A stretch of DNA of 64,000 nucleotides, taken from NCBI GenBank assembly GCA_964396375.1, contig CAYNEY010000020.1, positions 1 to 64,000 of the forward strand, read 5' to 3'. How positions within the stretch are numbered: position 1 is the first letter of the stretch; each line of letters begins with the position of its first letter. The position numbers were made by a program, and so were the translations under genes. The notes under the pieces are model-generated. The model was not told where the DNA came from. It saw only the letters and a program-made list of their open reading frames with translations, and ran no database searches. Positions 8,053 to 16,868 of the stretch are shown piece after piece. The stretch comes from FEN-1139 sp964396375 (GTDB taxonomy: Bacteria; Myxococcota_A; Polyangia; Polyangiales; Polyangiaceae).

Positions 8053-9834
8053 ATGACCATCGCTTGCCGTCTAGGCCTGCCGCTTCTGATCCTCTCGCTC
8101 GGTTTGGGTGCTTGCAGCAGCGACGATGCATCCGGTCCCGAAGGTGAGCTGAGTCAGGGTGGAACCGTCTCTGCAACGGGTGGGCGGAGCTCAAGCGTGG
8201 TCAGTCCGGGCTTGGGTGGAGCCGCGCCGAATGGCGGGGCAGCTCAGGGTGGGGCGGCTCAAGGTGGGGCGGCTCAAGGTGGAGCGGCTCAAGGTGGAGC
8301 GGCTCAAGGTGGAGCAGGCCAAGGTGGAGCAGGCCAAGGTGGAGCAGGTCAAGGTGGGGCAGGCCAAGGCGGGGCAGGCCAAGGTGGGGCAGCTCAAGGT
8401 GGGGCAGCTCAAGGTGGGGCAGCTCAAGGTGGGGCAGCTCAGGGGGGGGCAGCTCAAGGCGGGGCAGCTCAAGGTGGGGCAGCTCAAGGTGGGGCAGCTC
8501 AAGGTGGGGCAGGCCAAGGTGGGGCAGACGTGTTCGGTGGCTCTGGAGGTGTTGGTGGCGGAGAAGGGTCCCACGCAGACTACGCTCGGCCGCGGGTGAT
8601 TGTGACAACCGACGGTGAGGTGGATGATCGGAGCAGCTTCGTACGATTCCTCATGTATGTCTCCGACTTCGACGTGGTGGGCATCGTCCAAAATAACTCG
8701 CGATTCCAGAGGGACGGGCACAGCGACGACCGGTGGGTAGAACGAGAGCTCGACCTCTACGAGCAGGCGCTTCCCAATCTTCGCGTTCATCATGCTGGAT
8801 TCCCCGAGGCCGACTTCCTCCGGAGCTTGGTGCGAGTGGGCAACGAGAACCGTGATGATCTGCAGGTGAGTCCCCCGGACATGGAGACGAAGGAGACGCC
8901 GGGCTCCGCGCTGATCATCGATGAGCTCTTGAACGACGATCCGCGACCGCTACATATCGCGGTTTGGGGTGGGGCAAACACGGTCGCTTGGGCTCTCTAC
9001 CAACTCCAAGAGGAGCAACCCGCGCGGCTTGCTGAAGCGCTTGGCAAGCTCTGGATCTATTGCATTTGGTATCAGGACGCGGGTGGACAGTGGATTGAGG
9101 ATCATGTCCCGGGGGTCAACATCCATGAGGCCTATCGCTGGGACAACGTCTGGGACTATCAGAGCCTCTCCGGTCCGAGTCCCGACTTCGTGAAAGAGTA
9201 CATGACTGAGGACTGGTTGAACGAGAATGTCAAAGAAGACCACGGAGCACTCGGGGAGTACACTCCGCAGGACTATGTGAGCGAAGGGGACACTCCGTCC
9301 TTCTTGCACCTGATCGACAATGGGCTGTTTCAGCACGTGAACTACACCTGGGGAGGTTGGGCGGGTCGTCCCGCGTTCACCTCGGGCACGAGCGGTCACA
9401 TGACCGACGAAGGGGAAACCTCCGATGATGGGAATGAACACAAGCCGTTCTGGCGGTGGATCCCCACTCTGCAGAATGACTTTGCCGGTCGCATGGATTG
9501 GGCGGTCGCGAGTTCCTTCGCCGACGCCAATCACAACCCGATCGCTCGAGTGGACGGCGGAGTGCAGCGCACGGTGCCTGTGGGCGCGACGGTGAGACTT
9601 GACGCCTCGCTGTCCACCGATCCGGATGGGGATAACCTCAGCTTCAAATGGTGGCAGTACTACGACGCCGACACGGCGACGGGTCAGGTGGCAATCGAGA
9701 ATGACTCCTCGAGTCTTGCCTCATTCGTGGTTCCTGACCAGCGCGGGAAGAACCTGCAGATCATCCTCGAGGTGACGGATGACGGGGCGCCACCGATGAC
9801 CCACTACCAGCGCGTCATTCTCACCATCGAGTGA
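8053..9834 (+). CDS. Sde182-like (DUF1593) cell wall polysaccharide-associated lipoprotein with Gly-rich stalk
   Basis: 593 residues. The ATG at 8053 gives a signal ending GLGAC. Residues ~60-160 are a GGAAQ/GGAGQ pentapeptide stalk. The nucleoside-hydrolase-like domain begins at RPRVIVTTDGEVDDRSSFVRF (Asp-rich motif of the inosine-uridine hydrolase fold) and includes LHIAVWGGANTVAWALYQL. The C-terminal DPDGDNLSFKWWQYY module is the beta-sandwich that accompanies this family (Sde182 type). Homologues are described as cellulose-binding proteins; enzymatic activity is unproven. Two close relatives lie at 21468 and 23507. It is divergent from the permease. Confidence 0.88.
   Translation: MTIACRLGLPLLILSLGLGACSSDDASGPEGELSQGGTVSATGGRSSSVVSPGLGGAAPNGGAAQGGAAQGGAAQGGAAQGGAAQGGAGQGGAGQGGAGQGGAGQGGAGQGGAAQGGAAQGGAAQGGAAQGGAAQGGAAQGGAAQGGAAQGGAGQGGADVFGGSGGVGGGEGSHADYARPRVIVTTDGEVDDRSSFVRFLMYVSDFDVVGIVQNNSRFQRDGHSDDRWVERELDLYEQALPNLRVHHAGFPEADFLRSLVRVGNENRDDLQVSPPDMETKETPGSALIIDELLNDDPRPLHIAVWGGANTVAWALYQLQEEQPARLAEALGKLWIYCIWYQDAGGQWIEDHVPGVNIHEAYRWDNVWDYQSLSGPSPDFVKEYMTEDWLNENVKEDHGALGEYTPQDYVSEGDTPSFLHLIDNGLFQHVNYTWGGWAGRPAFTSGTSGHMTDEGETSDDGNEHKPFWRWIPTLQNDFAGRMDWAVASSFADANHNPIARVDGGVQRTVPVGATVRLDASLSTDPDGDNLSFKWWQYYDADTATGQVAIENDSSSLASFVVPDQRGKNLQIILEVTDDGAPPMTHYQRVILTIE
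8233..8526 (+). repeat. 15-bp tandem repeat coding for GGAAQ/GGAGQ
   Basis: About twenty near-identical 15-bp units (GGTGGGGCAGCTCAA and variants). The period keeps the frame, so copy number can change without breaking the lipoprotein. Confidence 0.9.
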
Positions 9835-9921
9835 GCTCGATGAGGGGCGGTTGCCTCGCACGCGCTGCCCGAGAGCGAAGGTTCTTCCACCCGGCGTTGC
9901 CGATGGCTGCACTGTGCCAAA

Positions 9922-10462
9922 GTGCAGCCAACCCTCGCCGTCACGCTTCTAGCCGTATCGACCACTCTGCTCCTTGGTGCTTGCGGGACCGGGCCACTTC
10001 GATGAGTCCAATCAGGAGGACGGGCGAATCGCGACGGGCGAGCCGCGCGACTACGACCCCTGGGTGGACGAACCCTTCTTCGAGTCCTACGTGGAGACGC
10101 AGACCGCCGGTGACGCCTACGAGGACGTGCTCGACGATGTTGGTGCCAACCGCCCGATGCTCGATGACCACGACGCCCGGACCATCGAGGAGACGCGCGC
10201 CGGCACGCACACCTACTCAGGCAGCAAGACCGGCTACCCTGGGTTGATCGACAACGAGGCGGACGCCGGTGGCCTCGAGGAATACCCGGAGTCGAGATGG
10301 CCCGAGGACTACGACACGGATCATGATGGCATGGCCGACGAGTGGGAGCGAGCGCACGGGCTCGATCCCTCCGATCCAGAGGACAGAAACGGCACCAACC
10401 TGTCTGGCGTGGGCTACACCAATCTCGAGATGTTCCTGAACGAACTCGCAGGGGACATCTAG
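9922..10462 (+). pseudogene. Remnant of a pectate lyase lipoprotein (signal and C-terminus only)
   Basis: A GTG at 9922 opens a lipoprotein signal ending LLLGAC, but that frame stops after GTGPLR (TGA about 9990). Directly overlapping it in the next frame, the codons to 10462 encode a segment ending WPEDYDTDHDGMADEWERA then HGLDPSDPEDRNG and GYTNLEMFLN. This is the C-terminal tail typical of PL1 pectate lyases that carry a DxDxDG-type region. The beta-helix catalytic body is missing. I infer an internal deletion plus frameshift of a former lyase gene. A short intact secreted protein starting at another codon is possible but less likely. Confidence 0.6.
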
Positions 10463-10467
10463 CAGAG

Positions 10468-10490
10468 CAGGCGCTCTCATGCCTCGCCTG
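10468..10490. terminator. Weak hairpin between convergent units
   Basis: CAGGCG (10468-10473) pairs with CGCCTG (10485-10490) across an 11-base loop, just after the pseudogene and before the 3' end of the convergent 10568-11182 gene. It has no U-tract, and the assignment rests on position only. Confidence 0.3.
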
Positions 10491-10567
10491 AGTTCCTTCG
10501 CGTGAGCTGAGAGATCCCCCAGAGCCAACAACCGCGGGGAACGCACCAGGTGACTTCTGCGCGAGTG

Positions 10568-11182
10568 TCACACAGAAGTGCTTGAAGGAGGGCCACTCCT
10601 CTCGCTTCCATCCCAAAGGGGAACCCCAAGAAGGCGGCCGAGCTCGGTTGCGTCCTCGCGCAGGGCCTTCAGGCCGCCGTGAGCGACCACGGGGATGCGG
10701 CTTGCGTCACCGAGTACCAGGTTCAGCTCGTACGAGATGTGCTGGTCGTGCTCGTGTGCCAGGAGCTGGAGAGCACGGATCTCGGTGAGCCGAATCGGGT
10801 TCTCGCAGCGATGCCCGCCTGAACGCAGGCGAACCTTGCGGAAGGTGCCATTTGTGAAATCGAACCTGGGGCGTCCGCCATCGAGCCCGAGCAGTAGGCC
10901 GGCGAGAAGAGCTGCTCCCAAGAACAATGCAAGGATCTGCCAGGCCGCGCCGAGCTGCTCGGGCGAGCGGCTTCGTGCCCAGACCACCAGGACGGTCGCG
11001 CCGAGCAAGAGCGGCAGAATGGCGCGCAGCGTAGAGCGCATGGCGACCGAGCGGAACTCGAACCGATTCGGCTCGACGCGCCGCAAACGGCGCGTGGCCA
11101 AGTTTGTGCCGCCTCGCGACAGCGGAGTCCAGTCCACTTGACGGGCATGCGGCTCGGTCCGCGGTGCACAATCCGAAGCCAT
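10568..11182 (-). CDS. Two-helix membrane protein, unknown function
   Basis: 204 residues from the ATG at 11182. A polar N-terminal segment with WTPLSRGGTNLATRRL is followed by two adjacent membrane helices (LRAILPLLLGATVLVVWA and LALFLGAALLAGLLLGL). A cytoplasmic-looking C-terminal domain follows with alternating strands (FDFTNGTFRKVRLR ... LRALQLLAHEH ... YELNLVLGD). The arrangement resembles small two-helix proteins with a PH-like soluble domain, but I cannot name the family. It lies just downstream of the fibro-slime lipoprotein gene on the same strand (62 bases). Confidence 0.6.
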   Translation of the reverse strand: MASDCAPRTEPHARQVDWTPLSRGGTNLATRRLRRVEPNRFEFRSVAMRSTLRAILPLLLGATVLVVWARSRSPEQLGAAWQILALFLGAALLAGLLLGLDGGRPRFDFTNGTFRKVRLRSGGHRCENPIRLTEIRALQLLAHEHDQHISYELNLVLGDASRIPVVAHGGLKALREDATELGRLLGVPLWDGSERSGPPSSTSV

Positions 11183-11244
11183 GGTCCGCGTGGATACCAG
11201 AGAAGGCGCGATGGGAGAAGGGGAAACCGAGGAGTGCTTCCGAG

Positions 11245-13044
11245 CTAGCGAGGAGGAACCAGCCTTCGGCATGCTGAGCCGCACCCATCGCCATCGATGT
11301 TGTTGCCGTCGTCGCAGTCTTCGAACAGGGACTGCAACACCCCGTCACCGCAGAATTCTCCGCGCCTGCAATCCGGCCCGCACTCGTTGTAGCCGCCGTC
11401 ATTGATGCCATCGTCGCACTCTTCGCCGAGGGAGACGATGCCGTCACCACACAGTGGTCTGCACTGGCTCCGACCTGTGGAGAAACCGCTGAGTGTGAGC
11501 CGGAAGGTGGAGCCGCAGATCCTGCGCTCCGCCTGAAAGACCTTGATGGCGTACACGCCACCCGGGACGAGTCCGTAGAGTGGACCTGTGGTTGCGTCCA
11601 GGGTGACGCTGCCGTCAGCGGGATGGTGGACACCGCCGAGATCGACGGCGAGAGTGCCATTGATGAACACCCAGACGTCATCGTCACCCGTGAAGTCGAG
11701 GCGGGCATTGGTGCTGGTATCGTACTTGAACCAGTGCATGACCTCGCTGGTGAAGTGGAAGTTGTGGGTCCCACCCACGAAGTTTTCTGGGCGCTCGCCG
11801 TATTTCCTGTTGAGGCATGCTTCGGCAGGTTCATCGGGCGACGGAAAGCCGGGGGCCTGTCTTCCCAGGCCATCCAGAGGGAAGAAGAGGGGGGAACCAT
11901 CGTAGGCGTTGCCCTCGGCATCGATCCAGGGCTCCCCATTGGTGCCGTAGCGATTCACGAAGGCACCCGAGCCATTGTCGAACAGATCGAGGGTTCCGGG
12001 CACCTCGACGCTCGAGCCGGTGGTTCGGTACCACTCAGCGAAGCTAGCCTTGGAGGAAACGCAGGCGGTGGTTGACGATTCCGCGGCGAGCACCGGCTTA
12101 CCCTCGCCATCCAAGTGTGGCTCCACGAGCCCCAGTGTGACCGGCAGGACCTCGCAGCCCAGGAAGTCTGGATGCTCGTTGGCGGCTTCGCCTGCGAAGT
12201 CGCGGTAGATGACGTCGGTGCGCACCACACACGCTCCCCCGACCGTGTCGCAGTCGGCGAGCTGTTCGGCACATTCGAAGCCTGGTTCAATGGTGCAGTC
12301 TGCCGCGCAGCCGTCACCATCGAGGTTGTTCCCATCGTCACAAGCTTCGCCGAGGGTGAGCCCATCGCCACAGCGGGAGCGGCAGGCACCCTGTGTGCAG
12401 TCAGGTTCCGATTGACACCTTGTGCCACACCCGTCGAACGGCACGTGATTGCCGTCATCACAGCCTTCTGTGCCCTCGGTGAGCCCGTCGCCGCAGGTGG
12501 TGGGCGTGCAGACGCTGGGACTCCCCGTACACTTGAAGCCAGACTCCAGCTGGCAGTTGGTCGCGCAACCGTCGAGCGCGGCGAGGTTGCCGTCATCGCA
12601 GATCTCCGGTGGCACGACCACCCCATCACCGCAGCGAGCCACTCGCTGACAGGGCAGGCCTGCGAGCGGGCACGAAAAGCCGCTCTCGACACCGAGGCAG
12701 TCAGCTGAGCAACCGTCGCCGTCGAGGAGGTTGGCATCATCGCAGGCCTCGTCAGAGGTGAGGATCCCATCCCCGCATGCCGAGGCGGATGTCCCACCCG
12801 CGCCGAGATCGATGGTCACGCCGCCCATCGCGCTGGGGCTACCGCCGGTCGAAGAGACGGTGGATTGTCCGCCAAGGCCTGTGGGGTCGTCGGCACTCTG
12901 AGTGTCCGCACCACCTGGGGAAGAGGAGCAGGCGGCCGTAAGGGTGAGCGGTCCGAGCAGCAGACTGCTACCGAGCCAACATCGCACCTTTCCTGTGATG
13001 GCCCCGTGCCGATGGGAAGAACCCAACGCGGTGGGAATGAACAT
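11245..13044 (-). CDS. DUF4215 Cys-rich repeat / fibro-slime domain lipoprotein
   Basis: 599 residues from the ATG at 13044, preceded by GGGAG. The signal ends LTAAC. Residues ~75-275 contain four or more copies of the myxobacterial Cys-rich repeat with hallmark CGDGxxxxxExCDDGNxxxxDGC (DUF4215). The centre is a fibro-slime/PA14-like module (FAEWYRTTGSS ... HNFHFTSEVMHWFKYD ... LDFTGDDDVWVFINGTLAVD). Three further DUF4215 copies close the protein. Such proteins are surface or matrix associated, and the PA14-like module is usually carbohydrate binding. It is divergent from the PL9 lyase at 13281 and may share its regulation. Confidence 0.9.
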   Translation of the reverse strand: MFIPTALGSSHRHGAITGKVRCWLGSSLLLGPLTLTAACSSSPGGADTQSADDPTGLGGQSTVSSTGGSPSAMGGVTIDLGAGGTSASACGDGILTSDEACDDANLLDGDGCSADCLGVESGFSCPLAGLPCQRVARCGDGVVVPPEICDDGNLAALDGCATNCQLESGFKCTGSPSVCTPTTCGDGLTEGTEGCDDGNHVPFDGCGTRCQSEPDCTQGACRSRCGDGLTLGEACDDGNNLDGDGCAADCTIEPGFECAEQLADCDTVGGACVVRTDVIYRDFAGEAANEHPDFLGCEVLPVTLGLVEPHLDGEGKPVLAAESSTTACVSSKASFAEWYRTTGSSVEVPGTLDLFDNGSGAFVNRYGTNGEPWIDAEGNAYDGSPLFFPLDGLGRQAPGFPSPDEPAEACLNRKYGERPENFVGGTHNFHFTSEVMHWFKYDTSTNARLDFTGDDDVWVFINGTLAVDLGGVHHPADGSVTLDATTGPLYGLVPGGVYAIKVFQAERRICGSTFRLTLSGFSTGRSQCRPLCGDGIVSLGEECDDGINDGGYNECGPDCRRGEFCGDGVLQSLFEDCDDGNNIDGDGCGSACRRLVPPR

Positions 13045-13280
13045 AGAGATCTCCCGACATGAGAGCTTCTCGCCGCCAGAGGCGGAGAGTGCGTGGCCTA
13101 GGTACATGCGCGCCGCTGCTGAATCCATTTCGGTGCTGGCCAAGAGCGCAGGCACGCAGGAGGAGCAGGGCAAGAAGGCGCGAACCCGGCGCCGCAGACA
13201 AATGGAAACGGTCGATGGGAGGCATCGAATCTCACGACGGTGCCCGTTGACCGGGTGGTCGGGTCGCAGCGAAAGGCTGC

Positions 13281-14603
13281 GTGAGTTCCATGCGATATCG
13301 AATCAGCTCCTCGGCAGCACTTCTTCTCGTGCTCGGGTGTTCGGCGTGTTCGAGCTCGGGTGACCAAGTTGGGGACGCGGTCGAGGACACTGAGGGGAAT
13401 CGCGCTGGTGCCACGTCCAGCGGTACCGGTCTGGCCCAGGGTGGAGGGGTGGGAACGGGTGGAGCCGACGGGGTCGGCGGTGCTGTCGGGGTCGGCGGTG
13501 CTGTCGGGGTCGGCGGTGCTGTCGGGGTCGGTGGAGCCGACGGGGTTGGCGGAGCCGTGCCGCCCCTCGAGCCAGAAGCCAGCGATCTCTGGGTGTCCAC
13601 GGACGGCAACGACGGCAACTCAGGAACTCGGGAGAGCCCTCTCGCGTCCCTCACGCTGGCCATCGAGAGGGTGGCTCCGGGACAGACCATCTGGATGATG
13701 TCTGGTACCTATTCCTTCACCGACACGGTTAACCTCGCGAAGGATGGCACCGCGGATGCGCCGTTTCGGCTCGCCGGGGATCCCGCCGGTCCACGCCCTG
13801 TTCTCGACTTCGCGGGCGTCGATCATTCGAGCGAGATCCGCGCTCTGCAGATCCGCGGCAGCTTCTGGCACGTGCGGGGACTCGAGATCCAAAATCCCTC
13901 GGACAACTGCATCAACGTATCGGGCTCCTACAACACGGTCGAGCGCGTGTCCGTTCACCACTGTGGGGACACGGGGATCCAAATCTCCGGGACGTCGAGC
14001 CTCTCTCCTGCGCACAACCGGGTGATCAATTGTGACTCGTACCTCAATGCCGACACCTCCGCCGAGAATGCCGACGGCTTCGCTGCCAAGTTGGCGATAG
14101 GCCCGGGCAATCACTTCTACGGATGTCGGGCGTGGCACAACGTGGACGACGGTTGGGATTTCTACGACGCGCGTGCGGTGGTCACCCTGGAGAACTGCTG
14201 GTCATTCGCCGCCCGACATCCGACGCTCTCTACCGACGACAGTGATGGAAATGGCTTCAAGCTGGGAGGGGTGAGGCGTGAGGACTGGTACAACCAGAAC
14301 GCGACCGCGCAGTCCTTGTATCCCACCTACCAGGACTACGTGAACGCCAATAGCCTGCCGCATCGCGTTGTCGACTGCTTCGCCTTCGACAATCCGTCCA
14401 CCGGGTTCGATCGGAACAACAACCCCTCCACGGAGATCACCTGCACCGCCTGTGGGGCCTGGGGGAACGGCCTGGACGTGGAGTCTGGTATCCAAGTCAT
14501 CGGAGAGCTCATTTCACTCCCGTCGGTGACTGCAGAGATGGCCATCGCGGCCGAGCGTGATCCGAATGGCGAGCTTCCGGGCATTCGGGAACTCGCCCAA
14601 TAG
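13281..14603 (+). CDS. PL9-family pectate lyase lipoprotein
   Basis: 440 residues from GTG 13281, favoured by GAAAGG four bases upstream; ATG 13290 is the alternative. The lipobox is around LGCSAC. A short GVGGAV stalk lies at residues ~55-95. The catalytic domain opens with DLWVSTDGNDGNSGTRESPL and runs through beta-helix rungs. ENADGFAAKLAIGPGNHF carries the Asp and the Lys that serve as Ca ligand and catalytic base in PL9 enzymes, followed by VDDGWDFYD with the clustered Ca-binding Asp. These match the family active site, so endo-type cleavage of polygalacturonate by beta-elimination at the cell surface is predicted. Confidence 0.88.
   Translation: MSSMRYRISSSAALLLVLGCSACSSSGDQVGDAVEDTEGNRAGATSSGTGLAQGGGVGTGGADGVGGAVGVGGAVGVGGAVGVGGADGVGGAVPPLEPEASDLWVSTDGNDGNSGTRESPLASLTLAIERVAPGQTIWMMSGTYSFTDTVNLAKDGTADAPFRLAGDPAGPRPVLDFAGVDHSSEIRALQIRGSFWHVRGLEIQNPSDNCINVSGSYNTVERVSVHHCGDTGIQISGTSSLSPAHNRVINCDSYLNADTSAENADGFAAKLAIGPGNHFYGCRAWHNVDDGWDFYDARAVVTLENCWSFAARHPTLSTDDSDGNGFKLGGVRREDWYNQNATAQSLYPTYQDYVNANSLPHRVVDCFAFDNPSTGFDRNNNPSTEITCTACGAWGNGLDVESGIQVIGELISLPSVTAEMAIAAERDPNGELPGIRELAQ
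13469..13553 (+). repeat. 18-bp tandem repeat coding for GVGGAV
   Basis: Four to five copies of GGGGTCGGCGGTGCTGTC form the stalk of the PL9 lipoprotein. It is shorter and less degenerate than the other stalks in the window. Confidence 0.8.
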
Positions 14604-14660
14604 GCCAAGCTGACGGCGAACCAGGCGTGTTTCTGAGCGCCGAGTCACCTGGTCCGCGAG

Positions 14661-15842
14661 CTACAGGCGTCCTGACTCGGCGAGCACCCGCGTCTTTGCT
14701 GTGGCAGTGTCCTCGAGCGTGAAGGGATACGGTGGCTCGAAGGAGGTGCCGCGGCTCACGTGCTCGCCGGTCGCTTGAGAGAAATCATTGCCGCTCTCCA
14801 CGACCTCGGCAGTGCCGTCGTCGAGCTGAAAGACGATGGGATCGTTCACGGACTCGAAGACATTGTTCTGCACCAGGAGCTTTGACATGTGGTGAGCCCC
14901 AATGCAGAAATCGTTTCCGGCGGCATCGAAGTAGCTGTTGAAGACATGTACCATGCCATGTCGCACGCTCGGCATGTGGGACAGGAGCCCTTCGCCCCAC
15001 CAATTGTGGTGAAACGTGATGTTGATTCTGCCCGGCCAGTCGTCGTTGGAGTTGCCGCAGACGCTCGCCAACCGGTGGCTGTCAGTCTTGGCCTGGAAGC
15101 TGAACTTGGACCACGACACGGTTATCAGATCGGAACCGCGGACGATGTCGAGGTTGTCGTCGCCCCCGTCTACGAACTCGCAATGGTGGATCCAAACGCA
15201 GGATGAGTTGTCGATCTCGAGGGCGTCCATACTGCTCGGGACACCTCCGCCGTTGAACCGGATGTTCTTCAAGACCACGTTGCGGGCATCTCGCACCCGC
15301 ACTGCGCCTAGAAACTCTGCGTCGTCCCGTCCGAGCAAGGTCTTGTCGCCCGAAAGGATCGGAACCAGGTCTCCGAGCTCCATTCGGCCCGAGATCTCGA
15401 TGATGCTCGGACCATCCGCCCGCGTGGCAGCATCTAGTTCTTCGGGTGTGGTGGGGCGGACTACCGGGCCTCCTTCACCGCCGGTCGTGCCGCGCGGCCC
15501 ACACTCGGTGATCGAAGCCCAACCGATCAGCTCGGTCGGATCCGGGGTATCCACGCCGGCGCTGCCGCTCGACCCGGACTGAGAGGTTTCACCACCCGAC
15601 GACGAGTCCCCACCGCTGCGTGAGCCACCCGCGAAGCTCACGACATCCTGGTTGGCACCCAAATCGTAGTCATAGGCACGGCACCCGACCAGCACGACGA
15701 GCATCAGAGCTAGCAGGTGATGGCCGTGGCACCCGAATCGGGTCTGGTGTGACCCGGGGTGCGCGGGACAGCGGCGCACGCGCAGTGTTGGCTTCCGCGA
15801 GGCTCCCCATGGGTGGCCGTCGATGGGAAGAACGCCGATCAT
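14661..15842 (-). CDS. PL1-family pectate lyase lipoprotein with an altered catalytic arginine
   Basis: 393 residues if started at 15842. The signal core LLALMLVVLVGC lies ~43 residues in, so a downstream non-ATG start is possible. A short Ser/Gly linker precedes a beta-helix with the PL1 landmarks: VWIHHCEF (vWIDHC motif), DGGDDNLDIVRGSD (Ca-binding Asp), and the PL1 RxPxxR segment. In the last, the first Arg, the catalytic base in PelC, is replaced by His (SHMPSVRHG; codon 14976-14978). The other two intact PL1 genes here keep Arg. It may be an altered-specificity or carbohydrate-binding paralogue. It is convergent with the PL9 gene. Confidence 0.88.
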   Translation of the reverse strand: MIGVLPIDGHPWGASRKPTLRVRRCPAHPGSHQTRFGCHGHHLLALMLVVLVGCRAYDYDLGANQDVVSFAGGSRSGGDSSSGGETSQSGSSGSAGVDTPDPTELIGWASITECGPRGTTGGEGGPVVRPTTPEELDAATRADGPSIIEISGRMELGDLVPILSGDKTLLGRDDAEFLGAVRVRDARNVVLKNIRFNGGGVPSSMDALEIDNSSCVWIHHCEFVDGGDDNLDIVRGSDLITVSWSKFSFQAKTDSHRLASVCGNSNDDWPGRINITFHHNWWGEGLLSHMPSVRHGMVHVFNSYFDAAGNDFCIGAHHMSKLLVQNNVFESVNDPIVFQLDDGTAEVVESGNDFSQATGEHVSRGTSFEPPYPFTLEDTATAKTRVLAESGRL

Positions 15843-15894
15843 TGCATGAGCCTCGGCATCAAGGGTAGCATTGCTGGGTGAAGGTTCTCGCCCA

Positions 15895-16860
15895 ATGATG
15901 GGTCGCGCCGTCCCTAAGATCTGCCTTTTGGCGCTTGGCCTGTCGCTTCCGCCGGCGGGGATCCACGCGGCCGAGCCAACCCTGGTCGAGCTCCGTTACC
16001 AGGCCCCATCGGGGTGTCCCGACCGGGCTGCCTTCGTGAAGGAAGTGGAGCGTCGGTCGGAGTCTGTGCGCTGGGGCTGGGGGGGCAACGACGCCATCTC
16101 GGTCAACGTCGCGGTTTCAGGGGTAGAGTCTGACTACCGGGCGACAGTCGCCCTGGGGCGGGCCGAGACCGCCCCAGTGACTCGCAGCATCGCTGGCCGA
16201 ACCTGCGAGGAGGTCGTGGAAGCCGCGGCCTTGGTGGTAGCCGTGCTGCTTCCGTCTCCGAGAGAGGCTGAACCTGAGCCTTTACCTCGTGCACCTTCAG
16301 TGCTGCCCGAGCAGGTCGCCGAGCAGCCGGGGCTCAGGTGGCGACTTGGGGCCGGCATGGGCGCCGTACTCGTCTCAGGCGTCACGCCCGGGATGTTTCC
16401 AGGTTACGAGTTCTTCGGTGCGCTTCGAACTTCTGCTGATGGCTGGGCTCCGGCCGTCCGGATCGGCTTCCGAAACTTGTCACGCTTGGGCGTTGGAGTG
16501 GGAGAAGGGGACGAAGAGGCCTCCTTCGAGTCCCGTTCATTCACACTGGAGGCCTGTCCTGTGGCTCATACGGGCGCGTACTTGGTGGTCCGTCCATGCG
16601 CCACTGCCAACTACGGAGTGTTGCGAGCCCGTGGGTGGAACGCGGACACCAACCGGAGCGAGTCCCATCCATGGTCCACCGCTGGAGGTGGCGTGCTGCT
16701 CGAGATCCCCGTCTTGTCAGGTTTTGTCATCGGAATTGATGGGGGAGTTGAAGCGGCGCTGTACAAGGCGCGCTTCGCTTTCTCTCGCGTCACCTTCCAC
16801 GAGACCTCGCGGCTGAACGGACGACTCGAGGTGGCCGTAATCGGGAGTTTCCCACTTTAG
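15895..16860 (+). CDS. Secreted protein, probable outer-membrane beta-structure, ECF cassette partner
   Basis: 321 residues from ATG 15895 (GAAGG upstream). The signal is KICLLALGLSLPPAGIHAAE. Residues ~30-130 contain a small domain with YQAPSGCPDRAAFVKEVERR and TCEEVVEAAALVVAVLL. After a Pro-rich linker the C-terminal half is made of amphipathic strands (LGAGMGAVLVSGV, PAVRIGFRNLSRLG, VIGSFPL end), consistent with a beta-barrel. The 20251-21447 product has the same layout (LSWDAPPGCSTKEQVLRRL). It ends just upstream of the ECF sigma gene and is probably co-transcribed. The function is unknown; an envelope component linked to the sigma factor is an inference. Confidence 0.65.
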   Translation: MMGRAVPKICLLALGLSLPPAGIHAAEPTLVELRYQAPSGCPDRAAFVKEVERRSESVRWGWGGNDAISVNVAVSGVESDYRATVALGRAETAPVTRSIAGRTCEEVVEAAALVVAVLLPSPREAEPEPLPRAPSVLPEQVAEQPGLRWRLGAGMGAVLVSGVTPGMFPGYEFFGALRTSADGWAPAVRIGFRNLSRLGVGVGEGDEEASFESRSFTLEACPVAHTGAYLVVRPCATANYGVLRARGWNADTNRSESHPWSTAGGGVLLEIPVLSGFVIGIDGGVEAALYKARFAFSRVTFHETSRLNGRLEVAVIGSFPL

Positions 16861-16868
16861 CGCGGCCG

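Noticed and set aside
8191..8793. Open frames on several strands across Gly-rich repeats (also near 19434, 22467, 24436, 26046, 30022, 32264, 46582)
   Set aside because: A 15- or 18-bp repeat without stops keeps all frames open. Only one frame at each locus has a signal peptide and a real C-terminal domain.
9804..10616. 270-codon minus-strand frame opposite the pectate lyase remnant
   Set aside because: It is Arg/Pro/Ser-rich, typical antisense sequence, while the plus strand keeps a recognisable lyase tail.
11815..12708. Plus-strand frames opposite the DUF4215 repeats
   Set aside because: The repeated CGDG/CDDGN codons leave antisense frames open. The minus-strand protein has unmistakable repeat motifs.
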